Translations under genes and position numbers: made by a program
Notes under the pieces: model-generated
The model's input: the letters and a program-made list of their open reading frames with translations, nothing else
Database searches by the model: none
What the model was told of the DNA's origin: nothing
Shown here: positions 28,119 to 37,069 of the stretch, one piece after another
Position numbering within the stretch: the first letter of the stretch is position 1
Layout: each line of letters begins with the position of its first letter
DNA from: Streptomyces xanthophaeus
Lineage (GTDB): Bacteria; Actinomycetota; Actinomycetes; Streptomycetales; Streptomycetaceae
Direction of reading: 5' to 3'
Length of the DNA stretch: 64,000 nt
Assembly (NCBI RefSeq): GCF_000725805.1
Contig: NZ_JOFT01000012.1
Span: 310,001-374,000 of the forward strand

Positions 28119-31100
28119 CCCCGACGAAGCCGATCCCCGCCGCACGGGCCGGGGCGCCTGCGGGCCCGCCGGTGGCGGACCCGCGCGACGTGGTCGACGC
28201 CCTCGCCGCGTCGCGCACGCCGTACCTGCTGGGGGTGCGCCACCACAGCCCCGCGCTGGCCGCGGTGGTCCCGCAGCTGCTCGACGCGTCGGGAGCGGAC
28301 GTGGTCTGCGTCGAGCTCCCGGCCGACTTCCAGCCGTGGCTGGAGCACCTCGCCGATCCCGAGACCGAGGCACCCGTAGCCCTCGCGGGCACCGGCGCGG
28401 GCGGCCGGCTGGCCTTCTACCCCTTCGCGGACTTCTCCCCGGAACTGGCCGCGATCCGCTGGGCCCGGCGCAGCGGCGCGTCCGTGGTCTGCTGCGACCT
28501 CCCCCTGGGCTCCCCGGGCTGGACCCCCGCCGACCGGCAGCCGGCCGCCCCCGTCTCCGCCCCCGTCGTCCCCTCCCGCTCCTACGCGGACGCCCTCGCC
28601 GCGGCGGGCACCGGGCGCGACGGGGACGACCTGTGGGACCGCGCCGTCGAGGTCCTGGCACCCGGCTGCACCCCGGAAGCCGTGCGCCGCGCCGCACTCG
28701 GCGTCGGCTGGGCCCTGCGCGAGGACTCCGCCGTCCCCTCCGAGGACCTCGCCCGCGAGGCGCACATGCGCGAGGTGATCGCCGCCGAGGCCGCCACGGG
28801 CCGCCGCGTGGCCGCCGTGATCGGCGCCTTCCACGCCCCTGCCCTGACCCACCCGCCCACCGACGCCGTCCGCCCGACCCCGGCAGAGCCGAACGCGGAT
28901 CGGGACGGGCGGGGGGAGGGGCCTGTGGCTCCGCCCGGGACCTTGTCCGCACCCGAGGCCGTTCCGGCGACCGTGCCCGCCTCCGGGTCTGCGCCTCCCT
29001 CCGTCACGGCGCCCGCGCCTCTGCCCGAGACGGCGGCGACGCCCGAGGCCGCACCTGCGACCTCGCCCGGTGCCGCGACCTCGCCTGGGCCTGGGCCCGG
29101 GGCCGAGACCTTGCCTGGGGCCGCGTCCGAGTCGGGGCCTGCGTCCGGGGCTTCGTCGGCGCCCGCGTCTGGGGCCGCGTCTGAGTCCTCGTCCGTGAGG
29201 GCGCCCGGTGCCGCGACTTCGCCCGGGACCTCGCCCAGGGCCGAGACCTCGCCTGGGGCCGCGCCCGAGTCGGGGCCTGCGCCCGGGGCTTCGTCCGCGC
29301 CCGCGTCTGGGGCGCCGTCCGAGTCCTCGCCCGTGATGGCGGCCGGGGCCGCGCCCGTGCCTGCGGCCGCGACTTCGCCCGGGCTCGCACCTGCGCCCGG
29401 GGTGCCGTCCGTGGTGGCGCCCGCGCCCGCGGCCTCGGCCTCGGCCGTGACCTCGCTCGTGCCGTACTCCTACGATCTGCTCGACTCCCGCTCCGGGTAC
29501 CCCGCCGGGATCCGTGACCCGCTCTGGCAGCAGGCCGTGCTGCGTGCCGCAGGTGATCCCGGGAAGGTCCGGGAGGCCGCCTCCGTCGCCGTCACCGGGC
29601 TGTGCCGGGAACTGCGCCGTGCCGGGCACACCGCCGGCACCGGCGAAGCCGCCGAGACCCTCCGCCTCGCCTGCGACCTGGCCGTCCTGCGCGGCCTGCC
29701 CGCGCCCGGACGCGGAGAGCTCCTGGAAGCCGTCACCACCGTCCTCGGCCAGGGCGAACCCCTGGGCCGCGGCCGGGCGCTGGCCCGGGCCTTGGAGGCC
29801 GTGTTCGTCGGCACCGCCCGCGGGCGGGTCACCCCGCACGCGCCCCGTTCCGGCCTCGGCCCCTCCGTCGAGGCCGAACTCGCCGAGCTGCGGCTGCCGT
29901 CCCCCGAGGACCCCGCCCCCCGCGAGATGCGCCTCGACCCGCTGCGCTCCCCGCTCGACGGCCGCCGCGAGGTGCTCCTCCAGCGGCTCCTCGTCTGCGG
30001 AGCCTCCTACGGCGAGCCCCTGACCGTCGCCGCCACCGGCGAAGGCGCCGCCCTGGGCACCAAGTGGCGGCTGTCCTGGACCCCTTCGGTCCCTGCCCGT
30101 CTGGACCTCGCCGGGGTCCGCGGGGTCACCGCCGCCCAGGCCGCCGCCGGGACCCTGCGCGAGAGCGCCCGCCGCGCCGCCGCCGAGGGCGGGCCGACCC
30201 CGGCAGCGATCCTCGCCGGACTGGCCGCGGCCGCCCGCTGCGACCTGCCCGAGCTGGTCGGCGCACGCCTCCGCGAGGCGGCCACCGCCCTCCCGCAGAC
30301 CGCGACCCTGCCCGAACTCCTCGACGCCCTCGACCTCCTGGAGGCCCTGCGCCGCGGACACCTCCCGGGCACCTGCGCCGCGTCCCGGGCCACCGCCACC
30401 GCGCTCACCGCCGACCTGCTCGAAGCGGCCGTGCGCTGCCTGCCCGGACTCGCCGGCAGCGAGGACCCCGCCGACGCCGCGGCCCTCGTGGCCCTCACCG
30501 ACCGGGCCGCCGCCCACCACCTCGGCGTACGCCTCGACGAGGCCCTGGCCGAGCTGGCCAGGGCCGCCTCCCCGCTGATGCAGGGAGCAGCCCTGGCCGT
30601 ACGGGTCCTCCTCGACCTGGACCCCGCCGCCGCGCTCGGTGACCGCACCGCGGGCTGGGTCGACGGCGCGGGCACCCCGGACGGGCGGCGCGCGCTGACC
30701 CGCCGCCTCGGCGGACTGCTGACCGCCGCCGGACCGCTCCTCCAGTCCTCCCCGGCCGCCCTCACCCCGCTCCTCGACCGGGTCGAGCACCTCGGCGACC
30801 AGGAGTTCCTGGACCGGCTCCCGGCCCTGCGCGGCGGCTTCGACGCCCTCGCCCCGGCCGCCCGTGACCGGCTGCTGGACACGGTCGCCGAGCGCCTCGG
30901 CGACCGGCCCGACCTCACCCTCGACGCGTCGCCCGCCCTGCTCGCCCTCTGGGCCGCGGCCGACGCCGCCGGGCTCGCCGCCCTGAAGTCGCTCCCGCTG
31001 CCCGGCAGCGACGCGCCGGCCGTCCCGCCGGCCCCGCTGCCGGACACCGGACCGGAGACCGAAGCGGCCACGGCTCCCGCCCCCGACGCCGCGCGGATCG

Positions 31101-32215
31101 CCCCCGCCGACCGCTGGCGGCTGCTCCTCGGCCGCGAGCGCGACCGGCTCCCCGCCGGAGCCCGCCGGTACGCCCACGCGCTCGACGAGCTGTACGGAGC
31201 CGGCCGCGGCGAGGGCTCCGCCGGCCTCGACGGAGGCAGCGGCGGCGCCGGCGGCGGCCAAGAGGCCGCCTTCCCCACCGCCCGCGAGTGGTCCGAGGAG
31301 CTGGAGTCCCTGTTCGGCGCGGACGTACGGGAAGAGGTGCTCGCCGGAGCGGCCGAAGCGGGCCGCACCGACGTACTGACCCAGCTCGACCCCGCGTCCG
31401 TACGCCCCTCCGTGGAACTGCTGAGCTCCGTACTGTCCCTCGCCGGCGGCCTGCCGGAGAGCCGGCTGGCCCGGCTGCGCCCCCTGGTCAAGCGGCTGGT
31501 CGACGAACTCGCCAAGGAACTCGCCACCCGGCTGCGCCCCGCCCTGTCCGGCCTCTCCACCCCGCGCCCCACCCGCCGACCCGGCGGCCGGATCGACCTG
31601 GCCCGGACCCTGCGCGCCAACCTCGCGCACACCCGGCGGCAAGCCGACGGCAGCGTGGTGGTCGTACCCGAGCGCCCCGTCTTCAGCACCCGCGCGAGCC
31701 GCGAGGCCGACTGGCGGCTGATCCTCGTCGTCGACGTGTCCGGTTCGATGGAGGCCTCGGTCATCTGGTCGGCGCTCACCGCGGCCGTACTCGGCGGCGT
31801 ACCGACCCTCTCCACCCACTTCCTCGCCTTCTCCACCCAGGTGGTGGACCTCACCGACCGGGTCGAGGACCCGCTCTCGCTGCTGCTGGAGGTCCGGGTG
31901 GGCGGCGGCACCCACATCGCCGCCGGGCTCGCGCACGCCCGGTCCCTGATCACCGTGCCCAGCCGCACCCTCGTCGTCGTGGTCAGCGACTTCGAGGAGG
32001 GCGCGCCCGTCGGCGGACTCCTCGACGAGGTCCGCGCGCTCGCCGCCTCCGGTGCCCACCTGCTGGGCTGCGCCGCGCTCGACGACGCGGGCACCCCCCG
32101 CTACTCGGTGCCCGTGGCACGCCAACTCGTCGCCGCGGGCATGCCGGTGGCCGCCCTCAGCCCTCTCGCCCTCGCCCGCTGGGTGGGCGACCGCCTCCGT
32201 GGAGAACCCCGTTGA
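28115..32215 (+). CDS. DUF5682-VWA fusion protein
   Basis: A 1366-aa protein from TTG 28115. Residues 30-250 show GVRHHSPAL, VVCVELPADF, REAHMREVI and VAAVIGAFHAP, the ordered His/Glu/Arg/His motifs of the EreA/ChaN/TraB-type fold that I associate with DUF5682. A low-complexity Ala/Pro/Ser/Gly linker (about 250-450) follows, then the rest of DUF5682 (YSYDLLDSRSGYPAGIRDP...) and a long helical region. Residues 1200-1366 form a VWA domain with MIDAS motif DVSGSM (Asp1207, Ser1209, Ser1211), GGGTH and SDFEEG. In E. coli the corresponding parts appear as separate genes (yehM, yehP). The SWIM gene overlaps its stop. Confidence 0.8.
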   Translation: MTPTKPIPAARAGAPAGPPVADPRDVVDALAASRTPYLLGVRHHSPALAAVVPQLLDASGADVVCVELPADFQPWLEHLADPETEAPVALAGTGAGGRLAFYPFADFSPELAAIRWARRSGASVVCCDLPLGSPGWTPADRQPAAPVSAPVVPSRSYADALAAAGTGRDGDDLWDRAVEVLAPGCTPEAVRRAALGVGWALREDSAVPSEDLAREAHMREVIAAEAATGRRVAAVIGAFHAPALTHPPTDAVRPTPAEPNADRDGRGEGPVAPPGTLSAPEAVPATVPASGSAPPSVTAPAPLPETAATPEAAPATSPGAATSPGPGPGAETLPGAASESGPASGASSAPASGAASESSSVRAPGAATSPGTSPRAETSPGAAPESGPAPGASSAPASGAPSESSPVMAAGAAPVPAAATSPGLAPAPGVPSVVAPAPAASASAVTSLVPYSYDLLDSRSGYPAGIRDPLWQQAVLRAAGDPGKVREAASVAVTGLCRELRRAGHTAGTGEAAETLRLACDLAVLRGLPAPGRGELLEAVTTVLGQGEPLGRGRALARALEAVFVGTARGRVTPHAPRSGLGPSVEAELAELRLPSPEDPAPREMRLDPLRSPLDGRREVLLQRLLVCGASYGEPLTVAATGEGAALGTKWRLSWTPSVPARLDLAGVRGVTAAQAAAGTLRESARRAAAEGGPTPAAILAGLAAAARCDLPELVGARLREAATALPQTATLPELLDALDLLEALRRGHLPGTCAASRATATALTADLLEAAVRCLPGLAGSEDPADAAALVALTDRAAAHHLGVRLDEALAELARAASPLMQGAALAVRVLLDLDPAAALGDRTAGWVDGAGTPDGRRALTRRLGGLLTAAGPLLQSSPAALTPLLDRVEHLGDQEFLDRLPALRGGFDALAPAARDRLLDTVAERLGDRPDLTLDASPALLALWAAADAAGLAALKSLPLPGSDAPAVPPAPLPDTGPETEAATAPAPDAARIAPADRWRLLLGRERDRLPAGARRYAHALDELYGAGRGEGSAGLDGGSGGAGGGQEAAFPTAREWSEELESLFGADVREEVLAGAAEAGRTDVLTQLDPASVRPSVELLSSVLSLAGGLPESRLARLRPLVKRLVDELAKELATRLRPALSGLSTPRPTRRPGGRIDLARTLRANLAHTRRQADGSVVVVPERPVFSTRASREADWRLILVVDVSGSMEASVIWSALTAAVLGGVPTLSTHFLAFSTQVVDLTDRVEDPLSLLLEVRVGGGTHIAAGLAHARSLITVPSRTLVVVVSDFEEGAPVGGLLDEVRALAASGAHLLGCAALDDAGTPRYSVPVARQLVAAGMPVAALSPLALARWVGDRLRGEPR
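29101..29376 (+). repeat. Two tandem 138-bp repeats in the linker
   Basis: Copies start at 29101 and 29239 with GGCCGAGACC, then share most of about 138 bp. They encode two versions of an ASESGPASGASSAPASGA-type stretch. The repeats lie wholly inside the linker of the DUF5682-VWA protein and keep the frame. Confidence 0.75.
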
Positions 32216-34065
32216 GCCTTCCCGCCGGCGAGCCCGCCGCCCTGCCGCCCGTCGCCCCCGAGGTGCTCGCCGAAGCCGTCGAGAACCTCACCCCGCGCCT
32301 GCGCAAGAAGCTGGACGCCGCCATCGCGGCCTGCGCCGCGGGCGCGACCGCCGAAGCGGACGGCAGCACCACCGTCCGCTTCGGCGAGGACGCCCTCGTC
32401 ACGCTGCGGCCCGGCCCCACCGGCACGGTCACCGCGGCCGGACAGGCCGGGTGCAGCTGTCTGCTGGCGCCGCGCTGCCTGCACCGGGCCGCGGTGCTGG
32501 GCGCCGCCCCGCTCGCCGACCCGGCCCCGGCGCCCGTAGCGCAGGACCCGCCCACGGCAGGGCCCGAGCCGTCCGCGCAGGCCGCACAGGCCGCGTCACC
32601 CGCCGAACCGGCCGCCGAGGCCGAGGCGGAAGCCCTCACCGGTGCCCAGCTGCGCGCCGCGTCGGCGCTCTGGCGGGCCGCCGCCGAAGCCCTCGCCGCG
32701 GGGGTCACGGCGGGCGGCGCCGTCGTCCAGGCCGAACTGCTGCGTGCCGCCCACACCGCCCGCCTCGCGGGACTCCCGCGCGCCGAGGCGGCCGCCCTGC
32801 GGGTCGTACGGGGCCTGCGCGCCGCCCGGGAACGCCAGGCGGCCCACCGGCTGGCCGACCTCACCGGGGCTTTCCGCGAACTCCTGCACACCGCCGGGCT
32901 GCTGGCCGCCGGAACCGCCGGCCCGGCGCTGACCGGCACCGCCCGGCGCGCCTACGCCCCGGGCGGCAGCCTGCGCGTGTACGGCCTGTGCCGGGAGCCC
33001 GTGCTGTCCGCCACCGGGTACGGGGGAGTGGTCACCCACCTGCTCGGCCCGGACGACGCCCGCTACTCGGTCTCGGACGTGCGCCCCGGCGGCCTCGCCC
33101 GCGCCCGCGGCGCCGGATCCGCCTCCGTCGCCCTCGGCGGAGCCGTCCTCGACCACGCGGGCCTCGCCCGAGGGGGCCTGCGCATCGCCGGGGCCACGGT
33201 CTCCGCGGAGGGCCGGCTCGGCGCCGGACGCGGCGTCAAGGCGACCCCGCTGCCCGGAACCCCCTGGACCGAGGAACCCGCCGCGGCCCTCTTCGCCCGC
33301 CCCGCCGCCGAGGTGGTGGCCCGCCGGCTGGCCGAGGAGGACGAGGGGGCCGACCCCGCGCTGCTGGGCTGCGAGGTCACCGTCGTCGGGGCGTCCGGCG
33401 ACCACGTCCTGGTCCGCGAGACCCGGCCGGACGCGCCCCTGTTGCGGCTGCTGCCCGCGCACCCCCACCCGGAGCTGCCGCACACGGAGAACCTGCGCCG
33501 CCTCGCCGAACACCCCGGCCTCCACCTGCGCGTCCTCGGCCGCCCCGACCTCGACCGGGCCGCCGCGCTGCGCCCGCTCGCGGTGGGCCCGGTGCCCGGC
33601 GCGGAGTACACCCTGAGGCTCCCCGCGGACTGGCTGGGCCGCGCCGACCTCGGCTACGACCGCCTCCAGGGCAGCCACTTCCCGCCCCGGGCCGAAGCCC
33701 CCGCCGGCGCAGCCGCCCCCGCCGCCGCCCCCGACGCACTGGCCGACTCCCCGCTGTGGCGCGTACGCCGCCTGCTGGAGACCGGGGTGGCGGGGGGCCG
33801 CCGGGCCGTCGCCGAGGCCGCCCGGGACACCGCGTCCGCCGCCCCGTACGGGCCGCTGCGCCGGGCCGGTCTCACCGCTGCGGCGGAGCTGGCCCAGGCC
33901 CTCGCCGCCGAGGCCGACCGCCGCCCGCGCGACGCCTTCGGACGGCTGGCCGATCCCGCCCCCGACGGCTACGCCTGGGCCTGGCTGGCCGCGGCCGCCT
34001 ACCTCAGGGCGGCCGAACGCTCCCTGGTCGCGGCTTCCTGGGAGGCGGCCCCGGCCCTGCCCTGA
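32212..34065 (+). CDS. SWIM zinc-finger protein, last gene of the operon
   Basis: A 617-aa protein from TTG 32212, overlapping the VWA gene by 4 bp. The SWIM motif CxCx5CxH is present: Cys81, Cys83, Cys89, His91 (CSCLLAPRCLH), preceded by VRFGEDALVTLRPG as in YehQ-like proteins. SWIM domains bind DNA or protein. The region after about 140 is helical, and 240-480 has beta segments (LSATGYGGVVTHLLG, RYSVSDVRPGG). No enzymatic motif is seen. It completes the MoxR-VWA-SWIM set. It ends 4 bp from a convergent gene. Confidence 0.85.
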   Translation: MSLPAGEPAALPPVAPEVLAEAVENLTPRLRKKLDAAIAACAAGATAEADGSTTVRFGEDALVTLRPGPTGTVTAAGQAGCSCLLAPRCLHRAAVLGAAPLADPAPAPVAQDPPTAGPEPSAQAAQAASPAEPAAEAEAEALTGAQLRAASALWRAAAEALAAGVTAGGAVVQAELLRAAHTARLAGLPRAEAAALRVVRGLRAARERQAAHRLADLTGAFRELLHTAGLLAAGTAGPALTGTARRAYAPGGSLRVYGLCREPVLSATGYGGVVTHLLGPDDARYSVSDVRPGGLARARGAGSASVALGGAVLDHAGLARGGLRIAGATVSAEGRLGAGRGVKATPLPGTPWTEEPAAALFARPAAEVVARRLAEEDEGADPALLGCEVTVVGASGDHVLVRETRPDAPLLRLLPAHPHPELPHTENLRRLAEHPGLHLRVLGRPDLDRAAALRPLAVGPVPGAEYTLRLPADWLGRADLGYDRLQGSHFPPRAEAPAGAAAPAAAPDALADSPLWRVRRLLETGVAGGRRAVAEAARDTASAAPYGPLRRAGLTAAAELAQALAAEADRRPRDAFGRLADPAPDGYAWAWLAAAAYLRAAERSLVAASWEAAPALP

Positions 34066-34069
34066 GCAC

Positions 34070-34483
34070 CTACGAGGTACGGCCGGCCTGCTCCGGCGAT
34101 TCACCGCGCAGCAGCCACTGTCTGACGGTCGGGACGCTGTCCAGCAGGCGGCTGACGCGCAGGCCCACGGTCCGGTCGGTCAGCCTGGGCAGCGGGTCGA
34201 ACTCCTCGGGCAGGACGTCCAGCAGGCTCATCACCCGCTCTCCCGTGCGCAGTGCGAGCAGCAGCTCGCACCTCAACTGCCGCGGGACATCGGGCCGGTG
34301 AGGCGTGCTGTTCCACACGGCAGGCCAGAGGAAGTGGGTTCCGCCGGGCGCCGCGTGCGCCTCGACCCACACCGGGTCGAGCCGCTGGTTCAAGGTGAGC
34401 TCACGAGCCCGCTCCTCCAGCCGGAGCAGCGAAGCCGTGTCCACGGCCTTCACCTGACGGGGCACCGGATCGTCGGGGTTCAT
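34070..34483 (-). CDS. Conserved hypothetical protein, 137 aa
   Basis: Family not recognised. The product starts NPDDPVPRQVKAVDTASLLR and has an alternating helix/strand pattern with RLDPVWVEAHAAPGGTHFLW and LLALRTGERVMSLLDVLPEEF. It is soluble and has no signal peptide. ATG 34483 overlaps the stop of the HAD-like gene (ATGA), so the two form an operon. The 3' end nearly touches the SWIM gene from the opposite strand. Confidence 0.6.
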   Translation of the reverse strand: MNPDDPVPRQVKAVDTASLLRLEERARELTLNQRLDPVWVEAHAAPGGTHFLWPAVWNSTPHRPDVPRQLRCELLLALRTGERVMSLLDVLPEEFDPLPRLTDRTVGLRVSRLLDSVPTVRQWLLRGESPEQAGRTS

Positions 34484-35013
34484 GCCCCGATGCTGCCCGA
34501 CGGCCTCCCGGGACCGGGAACCGGCCCCTCGGCGGCCTCCGGCCCCAGCCATGCGCGGATCGCGGCGAGGTCCGCCCCGGCGAGCCCCACCCCGGCGTCG
34601 ACCCGCCGCAGCAGCGCCCGCCCGGGATGGTGCGCGGCCACCCAGGCCCGGTCGGCCGCACCGATCTCGTCGTCGACCCAGACGAACGGCCGCCCGGCCG
34701 CGTACGCCACGAGGGCCGGGGTCTTCCAGTGCACCCCGCCCGGCCCGTCGTGCCCGGAGGGCTCGGGCCAGTCCACGAGGGGCAGTTCCGGGAGGCCGAG
34801 CCGCGGGGCGACGCACTCGTTCGCGTCCTGGCCCCAGGTGGTCGCCCACACCAGCTCGCAGTGCAGGGAGCGCAGTTGGGGCCCGAGGGCGGGATCGATC
34901 CGCGCGAGGAGCGGGTTCGGGCCGGAGCCCTGTGCGTACGGGCCCGCTCCGAAGGGGATCAGCGGTCCGTCGACGTCGAGGAAGAGCAGCGGCTGCTGCC
35001 GGGCGCCGGTCAT
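34480..35013 (-). CDS. HAD-like domain protein
   Basis: A 177-aa protein starting TGARQQPLLFLDVDGPLIPFG. The DVDG motif is the HAD nucleophile loop (Asp-x-Asp-Gly). It continues with HCELVWATTWGQDAN and HWKTPALVAYAAGRPFVWVDDE, in which the acidic pair fits motif IV. This layout matches the HAD family of streptomycete hypothetical proteins. A phosphatase or related activity is possible but unproven. ATG 35013 is well placed, and the stop overlaps the start of the next gene. Confidence 0.7.
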   Translation of the reverse strand: MTGARQQPLLFLDVDGPLIPFGAGPYAQGSGPNPLLARIDPALGPQLRSLHCELVWATTWGQDANECVAPRLGLPELPLVDWPEPSGHDGPGGVHWKTPALVAYAAGRPFVWVDDEIGAADRAWVAAHHPGRALLRRVDAGVGLAGADLAAIRAWLGPEAAEGPVPGPGRPSGSIGA

Positions 35014-35100
35014 GGCCGCACGGTACCGTCCCGAGGCAGCCCCTGCCGCATAGTGATGAGGCTGTGACCTGGGGGTCTTCTGGACGGCAGTGCTGATCAC

Positions 35101-35106
35101 TAGGGT
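35101..35106 (+). promoter_or_regulatory. -10 element, probably leaderless transcript
   Basis: TAGGGT ends 7 bp before GTG 35113 without a ribosome-binding site between. It is preceded by CAGTG at the spacing used in RecA-NDp promoters, but the rest of that box does not match. Confidence 0.4.
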
Positions 35107-35112
35107 TCGAGC

Positions 35113-35940
35113 GTGCCGAAGAACGAAGAGATACCCGCGGGTCAGGACGGCTCGGACGACCAGCGGTGGAACGTGGCGTTCGACGAGGATTTCGTCCGCG
35201 CCGCCACCGTGCGCGAACCCGTCCTGCCCCAGCGCAAGAGGGTCTGGCCGCGCAACCTGGTGCTGGGCCTGCTGGCGGTTTCCGCGGCGCTGCTGGTGCT
35301 GGAGTTCACGGGTCCGTCGTCGTCCGGCGGAGGGACCGCGGTGCCCGCGCCCGAGACCCCGTCGGCCACACCCGCGGCGACGCCGACGGCACGTGCCGAG
35401 CCCCCGTCCGACGCCGGAAGCGGATCCGGCGGGATGGTCCCGCTGGCCGAGGCGTTCCCCGCCGCGGTGCAGGACGGCTCGGGCGGCACCTACACCAAGG
35501 TGGGGGCCACCGTGCTGAAGTCCTGCACCGAGCCCGGCACGATCGGCCCCGTCCTGGCCGCCGCCATCGCCGCCAGTGAGGGCTGCGTCGGGGAGCAGAT
35601 CGCGCTCTACAAGGACGCGCAGGACAACCAGTTCAACCTGGCCGTCTTCACGATGAAGGAGCCGACGGACACCGTGAAGCTGGTGGGCCGGCTGGCGAGG
35701 GCCATCGACGACTTCCAGGTGGCCGCGCAGGCCCCGCCGCCCGGATCCGGTCTGCGGACCCTGCCCGCCGACAGCGGCATGGTGCAGTCCTTCACCGGCC
35801 AGGACCGGGCCATGGTCGTGGGTATGGGCCAGTGGTCCGACGGACGTGTCGGCGACTTCCAGCAACTGGTCGACGGCCGGCTGATGCCGCTGCTCGACAA
35901 GGTCTCGGAGAACGTCGCCCGCTACGAGGGCGCGAACTGA
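35113..35940 (+). CDS. Membrane-anchored hypothetical protein, possible SCO2583-like
   Basis: A 275-aa protein with a short cytoplasmic part (NVAFDEDFVRAATVREP), a single membrane helix (NLVLGLLAVSAALLVLEF, about residues 51-68), a Ser/Pro/Ala-rich linker and an extracytoplasmic alpha/beta domain (residues 115-275). The FDEDFVRAA motif before the helix recalls the SCO2583/SCO2584 family of streptomycete membrane proteins, where SCO2584 relates to spore wall synthesis. That is a weak resemblance. The GTG start fits a leaderless transcript. Confidence 0.6.
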   Translation: MPKNEEIPAGQDGSDDQRWNVAFDEDFVRAATVREPVLPQRKRVWPRNLVLGLLAVSAALLVLEFTGPSSSGGGTAVPAPETPSATPAATPTARAEPPSDAGSGSGGMVPLAEAFPAAVQDGSGGTYTKVGATVLKSCTEPGTIGPVLAAAIAASEGCVGEQIALYKDAQDNQFNLAVFTMKEPTDTVKLVGRLARAIDDFQVAAQAPPPGSGLRTLPADSGMVQSFTGQDRAMVVGMGQWSDGRVGDFQQLVDGRLMPLLDKVSENVARYEGAN

Positions 35941-35964
35941 CCACGGTACGGCGGCGGATGTCCG

Positions 35965-36555
35965 TCAGGGGGCGTCCGCGGTCCCGTCCCCGCCCCCGGC
36001 CAGCGTCCGCAGCGCCTTCTCGAGGCGGGCCCGCCGGGTGTCCGGGGTGAGTGCCTGGAGCAGCGGCAGGACCAGCTGGTAGCGCCCGGTCCGGTCCAGG
36101 GCCTCGAAGGCCTTCCCCGCCGCCGGGTCCGCATCCAGCGCCGCCGCGAGGTCGGGTGGCACCGTCGCCGTCTTCTGCGAGTCGTACGCCGCCGCCCAGC
36201 GCCCGTCCTCCTGCGCCCTGCGCACCTCCGCCAGCCCCGGTTCGCGCATCCGGCCCGCGGCGGTCAGCGCCGCCACCTTGTCGACGTTCACCCGGGACCA
36301 CAGGCTCCGGGCCCGGCGCGGCACGTACTTCTGCAGGTAGTAGCGCTCGTCGAGGGAGCGCCGCTGCCCCGAGATCCAGCCGTAGCACAGCCCGACGTCC
36401 ACGAGTTCGTCGTCGGTGACCGTCGGGATGCCGGACTTCTTCTTGGCCACCTTGATCCACACGCCCTCGTGCCGCGTGTGGTGTCCGGACAGCCACTCCT
36501 CGAACGCCGCGGCGTCCGGGAAGGCGAGGAGCTCCACTCCGTCGATCTCGTCCAT
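35965..36555 (-). CDS. YdeI/OmpD-associated family protein
   Basis: A 196-aa soluble protein. The N-terminal part FPDAAAFEEWLSGHH, GVWIKVAKKKSG, VDVGLCYGWISGQ and LDERYYLQKYVPRRARSLWS is the conserved block of this family, and the C-terminal helical DUF1905/OmdA-type tail includes VPPDLAAALDAD. Family members are common stress- or uptake-linked proteins of unknown activity. The start ATG 36555 is supported by conservation of the first residues. Confidence 0.85.
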   Translation of the reverse strand: MDEIDGVELLAFPDAAAFEEWLSGHHTRHEGVWIKVAKKKSGIPTVTDDELVDVGLCYGWISGQRRSLDERYYLQKYVPRRARSLWSRVNVDKVAALTAAGRMREPGLAEVRRAQEDGRWAAAYDSQKTATVPPDLAAALDADPAAGKAFEALDRTGRYQLVLPLLQALTPDTRRARLEKALRTLAGGGDGTADAP

Positions 36556-36696
36556 GCCCGCAGGCTATCGCCCTCCCCGCGGTGACGGACAGTTATCCTG
36601 GAGCCGCCCCGGCCCGGGGCCGGACCCGCCCGCAGGACGGGCGGAGCACACGAGATCCGCGAACGGACGACTGTCCGGCAAGAGATGGAGCCCCCG

Positions 36697-37044
36697 ATGG
36701 ACGTGCAGCACTTCGAGCGGATCACCGCGTTCATCGAGGCACGGCTCACCCCGCTGTTCGCCGCGGAGACGGGCAGCGAATCCGGCTTCGGGATGGACGA
36801 CACCTCGCGCGCCCTGCGCGCCCTGCGCAACGCCGTCCTGGAGGCCTCGGCGGTCAAGGGACTCCTTGAGAAGCGGGAGACGGCCGAACCGGCGCTGCGC
36901 CGCGTCATCGACCAGTCCGTCGAGCACCACTGGGACGTGCTGCGCGGCATCGCCCGCCAGTGGGAGGACCACGCCGACTTCCAGCGGGAGTTCAAGCGCC
37001 ACGCGTGGGAGCTCGACGGAGCCCCGGCCGCCGCACAGGGCTGA
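36697..37044 (+). CDS. Conserved small protein, 115 aa
   Basis: Not recognised. The protein is mainly helical and acidic (HFERITAFIEARLTPLFA, ALRALRNAVLEASAVKGLLE, EHHWDVLRGIARQWEDH). No signal peptide or metal motif. ATG 36697 follows GGAG at good spacing and is preferred over ATG 36685. It is followed by a small hairpin and the convergent carboxylesterase. Confidence 0.6.
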   Translation: MDVQHFERITAFIEARLTPLFAAETGSESGFGMDDTSRALRALRNAVLEASAVKGLLEKRETAEPALRRVIDQSVEHHWDVLRGIARQWEDHADFQREFKRHAWELDGAPAAAQG

Positions 37045-37069
37045 GCGCACAGGACCGGGCCGCACAGGC

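Noticed and set aside
27389..32125. A 1578-codon minus-strand frame opposite MoxR and the VWA fusion
   Set aside because: Low-complexity Arg/Gly/His text, no motifs; the plus-strand genes have Walker and MIDAS motifs.
35084..35106. A possible second RecA-NDp promoter before GTG 35113
   Set aside because: CAGTG, 8-nt spacer and TAGGGT agree, but the TTGT half does not (6 of 9 positions in the box match).
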